NCBI GenBank assembly: GCA_001970955.1
Contig: MPUH01001172.1
Span: forward strand, 1 to 22,119
Origin: Stentor coeruleus
Lineage: Eukaryota > Ciliophora > Heterotrichea > Heterotrichida > Stentoridae
DNA: 22,119 nt
Direction of reading: 5' to 3'
Positions 17,918 through 22,119 of this stretch are shown one piece after another. The notes under the pieces are model-generated. The model worked only from the letters and a program-made list of their open reading frames with translations, did no database searches and had not been told where the DNA came from. The translations under genes and the position numbers were made by a program. How positions within the stretch are numbered: position 1 is the first letter of the stretch; each line of letters opens with the position of its first letter.

Positions 17918-18072
17918 ATGGAGGAAACTTAGGAATTCCTGAAGATGAATTTGCAGATGAAGATACTGAAAATATTAAAAACTTTGTTGATGAAGAAATA
18001 GAAAGTTTAGATGAAGAGATAGAAATTATAGAGACGAGCCAGTTAGAGAAAATCTTTAAGTTAACAGATTAG
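17918..18072 (+). pseudogene. Short acidic reading frame upstream of OFD1, shifted after its ATG
   Basis: A 51-codon frame from 17917 to TAG 18070-18072 has no ATG and is strongly acidic (PEDEFADEDTENIKNF, DEEIESLDEEIEIIE). The only suitable ATG, at 17918, reads MEET and then TAG. If one base were missing near 17930, it would lead directly into LGIPEDEF. It could be a small protein with one sequencing gap, a remnant, or the end of a gene whose 5' part is lost. It stops nine bases before the OFD1-like ATG and is in the same frame as it, so a former N-terminal extension of that gene is also possible. Confidence 0.35.
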
Positions 18073-18081
18073 ATAATAAAA

Positions 18082-19731
18082 ATGAATAAAAAGCATAAGC
18101 AGCCAACTAAAGGTGAACTTTTGGGTATACTAAAGCAGCAAGGGATAGAAAAGGATCTTAAGGTAAAATTTAGCTAGGCTAATATGCGTTCTAAGCTTTT
18201 TTCTAAGATTCAAGGAAACAAAAACCAGCCTTTAGATTTAGATTCTAGAGTAATTTCAAGTCTTATTTTAAATCACATGACAACAGAAGGGTTCAAATAC
18301 TCAGTCTCAGTCTTTGTCCCTGAATGTGGAGAGAACATGTCATTCTTATCCGCACTTGAACTTGCTGAACACTTCAAATTAGACTCGGCGGGTAATGGGA
18401 GTATTCTTCAATTCATCTTAGCAAACTACAACTTTCTAACCACCAAACCACACAAAAAAGACTCAAGCACTCAAGCTTTAAGCCCATCACCAACTCGAGA
18501 CCTAGAAAACAAACTCATTGAGCTTGATAAGAACTTTGCGTTGAAAAAATCTTTGGAAAGGCCTGAAACTGAAGAAAAAATCTTAAAAATTCAAAGAGAC
18601 TGCGAAGCCAGAATGAAAGCTGAAGTCCAAGAGCATGTTAAACGTATACGAGAAAGTGAAATAGTTTCACTAAAGCTTGAAGAATCAAATAAATATCAAC
18701 AACTCTTGCAAAAATACAAAGACGACAATGAAAAATATTATCAACGAGAACTTGATGCCTTACGAACTAAAGAAAAGAAACTTCAAAATCAATTCCGTGC
18801 AAAAGAACAAGAACTAGAACATAAGTCTTATATACAAAGACAAGAATACTTACAAGATGTTCAATCAAATAACGATAAACTCTCAGAACTTCGTAAAAAA
18901 CTCGATCTTGAACTTGAAGAAGCAGAGATGTGTAAAAGAGTCTGGGAAGGCCGAGTTAATGAATATGAGACTAAAATAAAAGAGCTTGATTTAAGTAAAA
19001 AGGAAATCAGTCTAAAAATAAATGAAGAGTTTCTAAAATGCAAACTGGAGTTTGAACAGAAATTCGAAGAAGAAAAGAGGCAAATTGCAAGTGAAAAAAT
19101 AGAAATTGAAGGGATTAAACGGACTTGGAACTTAGATTCTGATAGACTAAGAAACTCAGAAGATCGTTTAGAAGTGTATTCTTATCAGCTAAACAAGCTT
19201 ACAGAAGAAAATATGAGCTTAAAAACAAAAAATTATAATCAAGAAAAAGATCTGGACCAACTGAGATGCGAACTTAAAATCCTAAGCGAGTCTCAGAATA
19301 GGCTTATAAATGAACTTGGACTAAGAGATCATGAGCTTCAAGTGATGAGAGAAGAATTTGAGAGTTTTAAACAGATATATGAAGAACTTAAAGATCGTAT
19401 GGCGAGAATTAAAATTGAGCATGATATAGAAATTGATAAGTATAAGAAGGAGATCAATGAAAACACTGGGAAAACGTTTGTTAGTAGTTATTTGCAAGAT
19501 AGGAAGGTTTATTGGAATAAACTTCATAAAGAGGAAATTGATTTGAAAAAAGATATGATGGATATGATTAAGCCAGGACCTTTGTATTCGGTTAGGGCAG
19601 CTTTGGAACAAGTTAGGAAGACTGATATGAAAAATGAAAATCAGGAGAAGCAGGAAAAGCAGAACAAGCCTCAAATTGTTGCGAAAACTCAATTCGCTAA
19701 GCAAGATTATAGTGATAGTGAATCTATATAA
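18082..19731 (+). CDS. OFD1-like centriole/basal body protein (LisH plus coiled coil)
   Basis: The spliced protein has 544 residues: exon 1 18082-18162 (27 codons) and exon 2 18178-19731. The N-terminus GELLGILKQQGIEKDLK-ANMRSKLFSKI matches the opening helix of OFD1 (FKDRGILDTLKTQLRNQLI type) only after the 15-nt intron is removed. A LisH motif follows (about 50-73: ISSLILNHMTTEGFKYSVSV), then FVPECG, comparable to the human FFPESG. Residues 115-470 are mostly coiled coil, with Lys/Glu heptads and a WEGRVNEYETKI segment. The C-terminus is short and polar. OFD1 controls centriole length and distal appendages at basal bodies, and a ciliate covered with cilia is expected to need it. The protein is about half the size of human OFD1. 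The unspliced frame would start at M30 (18184) and lose the first helix. I am fairly confident of the family and less sure of strict orthology. Confidence 0.82.
18163..18177 (+). other. 15-nt intron (OFD1-like gene)
   Basis: The sequence is gtaaaatttagctag. It is phase 0 with an in-frame TAG at its end. Removal fuses GIEKDLK to ANMRSKLF and restores the OFD1-type N-terminal helix in front of the LisH motif. Confidence 0.87.
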
Positions 19732-20014
19732 TAAAGTAAGCTATAATTGAGTATATAAAATAAGATTAAGTATTGGTTATTTTAGAGAAAAAATATTTAT
19801 ATATGTTAGTAAATAAATCATTATCAAATAGTTATAAAAGTTTGGAATTATAATAAAAAATAGCGAAAATTAAATACCTGTTGGAAATTTATTAATTAGA
19901 TGATTTTGTTGTCTCAATTTAAAATAATACTTATCTCTAAAGATATCTAGTAGGTTAAATTAATTTTTAATCGACTGTAGACTATTTTATTTAATTAAAT
20001 CAATTGGTAAAAAG
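19732..20014. other. Spacer between convergent genes
   Basis: This 283-nt AT-rich stretch separates the TAA of the OFD1-like gene from the TAG of the minus-strand coiled-coil gene. It must hold both 3' ends. No hairpin-type terminator or gene is apparent. Confidence 0.5.
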
Positions 20015-21691
20015 CTAATTTTTGAACAGAGCTGTTACAATTGGGTTTGGTTTATTCCAAAACAAAAATTGCCTACTGTTTTGCATTTTGGATTTTTTAT
20101 GCATTTTTTTAGATACTTCTTTAAATCCTGCTTCTAAGCTTATTTCCTGTTTTATGCAACACCTACTTATTTTTTGTTCTTTTTCATGCAGAAGACTTAT
20201 AAATTTTACTTTACTTAGTAAATTCTTAAAAGATTTTACTGTTTCTTCAAGTCCCTGGAATTTGAACAAAAGATTTTCTATTTGATCTTCAAAATTTTTT
20301 ATAGTTTCTATATATTTTGATTCCTGAATTTTAATTTGGTTTTCTAGGAACTCTAAATTTCGAGCTTTAGATTTAAGTGTTTGCAGTTTTTTTAAAAAAA
20401 GGTCTTTAAGTTTTTCAAGATCACCTTTTAGATTATTATCAAATTCTTCATTTATGTTGTATAATATGCATGTCAGTATATCCTGTATCTCTCTATTAAA
20501 AATATAAAGTTTTTCATATTCATTTTTCTCACTCTGAATTTGATTTTGTAGTTTCCCTACTTTACATTCCAGCTCTCCAAGAATAATTTTAATCTCTTCA
20601 TCAACAACCTGAATGCTTTCTGACTTAAAACTAACTGAAGTTAAATGACAGCTTTTATGGTCAAAATATAAACTATCAACAATCTTCATACTTTCTACAG
20701 CTTCAAACATTTTTGGATCATTACTATATATTGTTACAGGTTCACTACTACAACCTCTATAATCATCTAATTCTGACAATTCATTTTCTGAGTTTTCTAA
20801 ACTTTCTACCAAACATTTTTTATCTCTTAAATTTTTCACTTCTATTTTTAATTCATTAATAGTGCTTTGATATTTTCTGATATAGTTTTCTTTTTCCTCT
20901 TCATATTTTTCACATAATTTTTTAAATTCTTCTTCTTTTTCTAATAGTTTTACCTTAAGATTTTCTATTTCTTCATTTAGCTGAAAAATTTTTGTACGTG
21001 AGATTTTTTCCTCTTGTTGTAATTGTATAATGGTTTTAGTATGATGGTGACACTTTGCTTCTTGAATAACTTTTGATTGTTGAAGCTTTGAATCTAGCCT
21101 TGAAATATAGTCTGTAAGTGTTTCAACATTTGATTTGAGCTTTTTGATTTCATTTGATTTTTCTTCAAATAACTCTTCTCGTGATAAATCTCTATCATGT
21201 TTCAACTTTGCTATAATTTTCTCTGCATTTTCTAATTCATTCTTAATACTAGTAAGCTCATTCTGTTTAATATCAAGTTTTTCTTTAAGATTATTTGCTT
21301 TTTCTTTATATTTATTGTTATTTTCTTCTAAGAATTTTATAGTTTTTTCATTTTGCTTTTGAATGCTTTCACTATCTTTATTTGCTGAGTCAAAAAGTTC
21401 AATATTAGGATTTTCACTGCTTGTTTTTCCGTGACCAATTTCAAGCTCTTCTAATGTTAACTCATCGTTTTTAGTATGTTTAAGTTTGACAATTGATATT
21501 AAATTATATAAATACATTGAACAGGCCTTTTTAGAAGCTAATTTGGAATTTAAGGCTATTAATTGTATGGGTTTTTCATTTTTGAGTTCTTTTAAGAAAG
21601 TTTCGTTTATTGATTTTTCTTTTAAAATGAGCTCGTTTAGCTAGATATTAAATACTCTGCTTCCTTCACGTTCAATGCTTTGATTTAGCAT
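20015..21691 (-). CDS. Long coiled-coil protein, two exons
   Basis: The spliced protein has 553 residues. Exon 1 is 21691-21656 (MLNQSIEREGSR) and exon 2 is 21640-20015. The N-terminal 90 residues are mixed. From about 95 to 290 there is a nearly continuous Lys/Glu/Leu/Asn-rich coiled coil (LEENNNKYKEKANNLKEKL, LNEEIENLKVKLLEKEEEF). A polar break follows at about 295-350 (SELDDYRGC, KSCHLTSVSF), then a second coiled coil from about 355 to 500. The last 50 residues are basic (KKMHKKSKMQ). No membrane span or enzyme motif is present. Such proteins in ciliates are often cytoskeletal or basal-body scaffolds, but nothing here names it. The unspliced frame would begin at MYLYN (21517). The upstream 41 in-frame codons and a 15-nt intron leading to a good ATG argue for the longer model. 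Confidence 0.78.
21641..21655 (-). other. 15-nt intron (coiled-coil gene)
   Basis: The minus-strand sequence is gtatttaatatctag. It is phase 0 with an in-frame TAG at its end. Splicing joins the first 12 codons (MLNQSIEREGSR) to LNELILKEKS. There is no conserved domain across the joint, so the support comes from length, ends, phase and the open frames on both sides. Confidence 0.75.
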
Positions 21692-22119
21692 TTTTGTAAA
21701 TATGCACTTATAATAAAGTAAAATTTCAATATAGATATGGAATGCGAAGTATTTGTAGAGAAATAGTTTACATTGAAGAGGTACTTGAGTTTTTTATTAT
21801 ATTAGCATTTAAATTATATGTGAGCTTTCCTATGTGATATAAACCTTTATAAGGAAATTTAATTATAATGCTTTTTAGATCATATTAAATATTGAGAGTA
21901 GCTCAAAATGATTAGCGAAGCATTAATTTATTAATTTTACTTGAGATGCTAAATTTTTTATTATTAAGACCTAAATTCAAGCAAATACTTTATTTATTAA
22001 AAAATCTATTAAAATCATCTAACTCACAAATAATTTCCAGTCTCATAAATCTATATAAATTCCAATTTCTCTTTATAAATACTAAAATAACCTAACAAAA
22101 ATCAGTATTCTTACCTTAC
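21692..22119. other. Upstream spacer to the window end
   Basis: This is AT-rich sequence upstream of the minus-strand coiled-coil gene. All frames are closed by stops within a few dozen codons. No second gene, RNA gene or repeat is visible. The window ends here without an evident boundary. Confidence 0.5.

Noticed and set aside
20022..21362. Plus-strand Phe/Ser/Leu-rich frames opposite the coiled-coil gene
   Set aside because: They are the antisense of AAA/GAA-rich coiled-coil codons. The apparent hydrophobic proteins are an artefact.
1..22119. A genetic code with TAA/TAG as Gln or TGA as Trp for the whole window
   Set aside because: The long conserved genes use CAA/CAG and TGG throughout and end at TAA, TAG or TGA at the expected domain ends. 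Apparent sense use of stops occurs only in relic-like or noncoding stretches.

Overview
The window looks like a macronuclear contig of a heterotrich ciliate, most probably Stentor or a close relative. The DNA is AT-rich and the genes are compact and close together. All the long reading frames follow the standard code: TAA, TAG and TGA all end genes, and every recognisable Trp is TGG. Six introns of exactly 15 nt can be placed by joining conserved protein segments. Introns of 15-16 nt are known from Stentor and Blepharisma. Blepharisma reads TGA as Trp, which does not fit here, so Stentor is the better match. The assignment is an inference.

Layout from left to right. Positions 1-1476 hold no intact gene, only stop-interrupted frames. 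Positions 1477-5121 (-) carry a WD40-ankyrin-TRP/polycystin-like channel with two compensating frameshifts in its S5 helix. Positions 5336/5474-6435 (+) are a decayed PP2A catalytic-subunit pseudogene. Positions 6849-7838 (-) encode a TPR protein with two 15-nt introns. It is divergent from 7978-8901 (+), a RagA/B (Gtr1) GTPase. Positions 9117-11180 (+) encode a large protein with repeated CTF[K/Q]P motifs. A 1.7 kb spacer follows. Positions 12865-14214 (+) encode a compact CCR4-NOT subunit 3 (NOT3/5) with one 15-nt intron. Positions 14270-14977 (-) hold a damaged and badly assembled RCC1-like gene. Positions 15109-15732 (-) encode a RING plus tudor/chromo-like protein with one intron, immediately downstream of a BTB-BACK-SPRY gene (15738-17117, -). 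Positions 18082-19731 (+) encode an OFD1-like centriolar protein, recovered by splicing one intron. Positions 20015-21691 (-) encode a long coiled-coil protein with one intron.

The genes form no single pathway. They cover nutrient signalling (RagA), mRNA decay (NOT3), the ciliary or cortical apparatus (OFD1, possibly the CTFKP-motif and coiled-coil proteins), ubiquitin-type adaptors (BTB-BACK-SPRY, RING) and ion signalling (the WD40-TRP channel). That is an ordinary mixture for a ciliate macronuclear chromosome. The best observations are the uniform 15-nt phase-0 introns, the fused channel, the PP2A pseudogene, the RING with Asp at a zinc-ligand position, and the assembly joints: three single Ns, each flanked by a duplicated contig end, one of them showing two alleles. 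I found no CRISPR array, tRNA, rRNA, transposon or convincing new multi-gene system.
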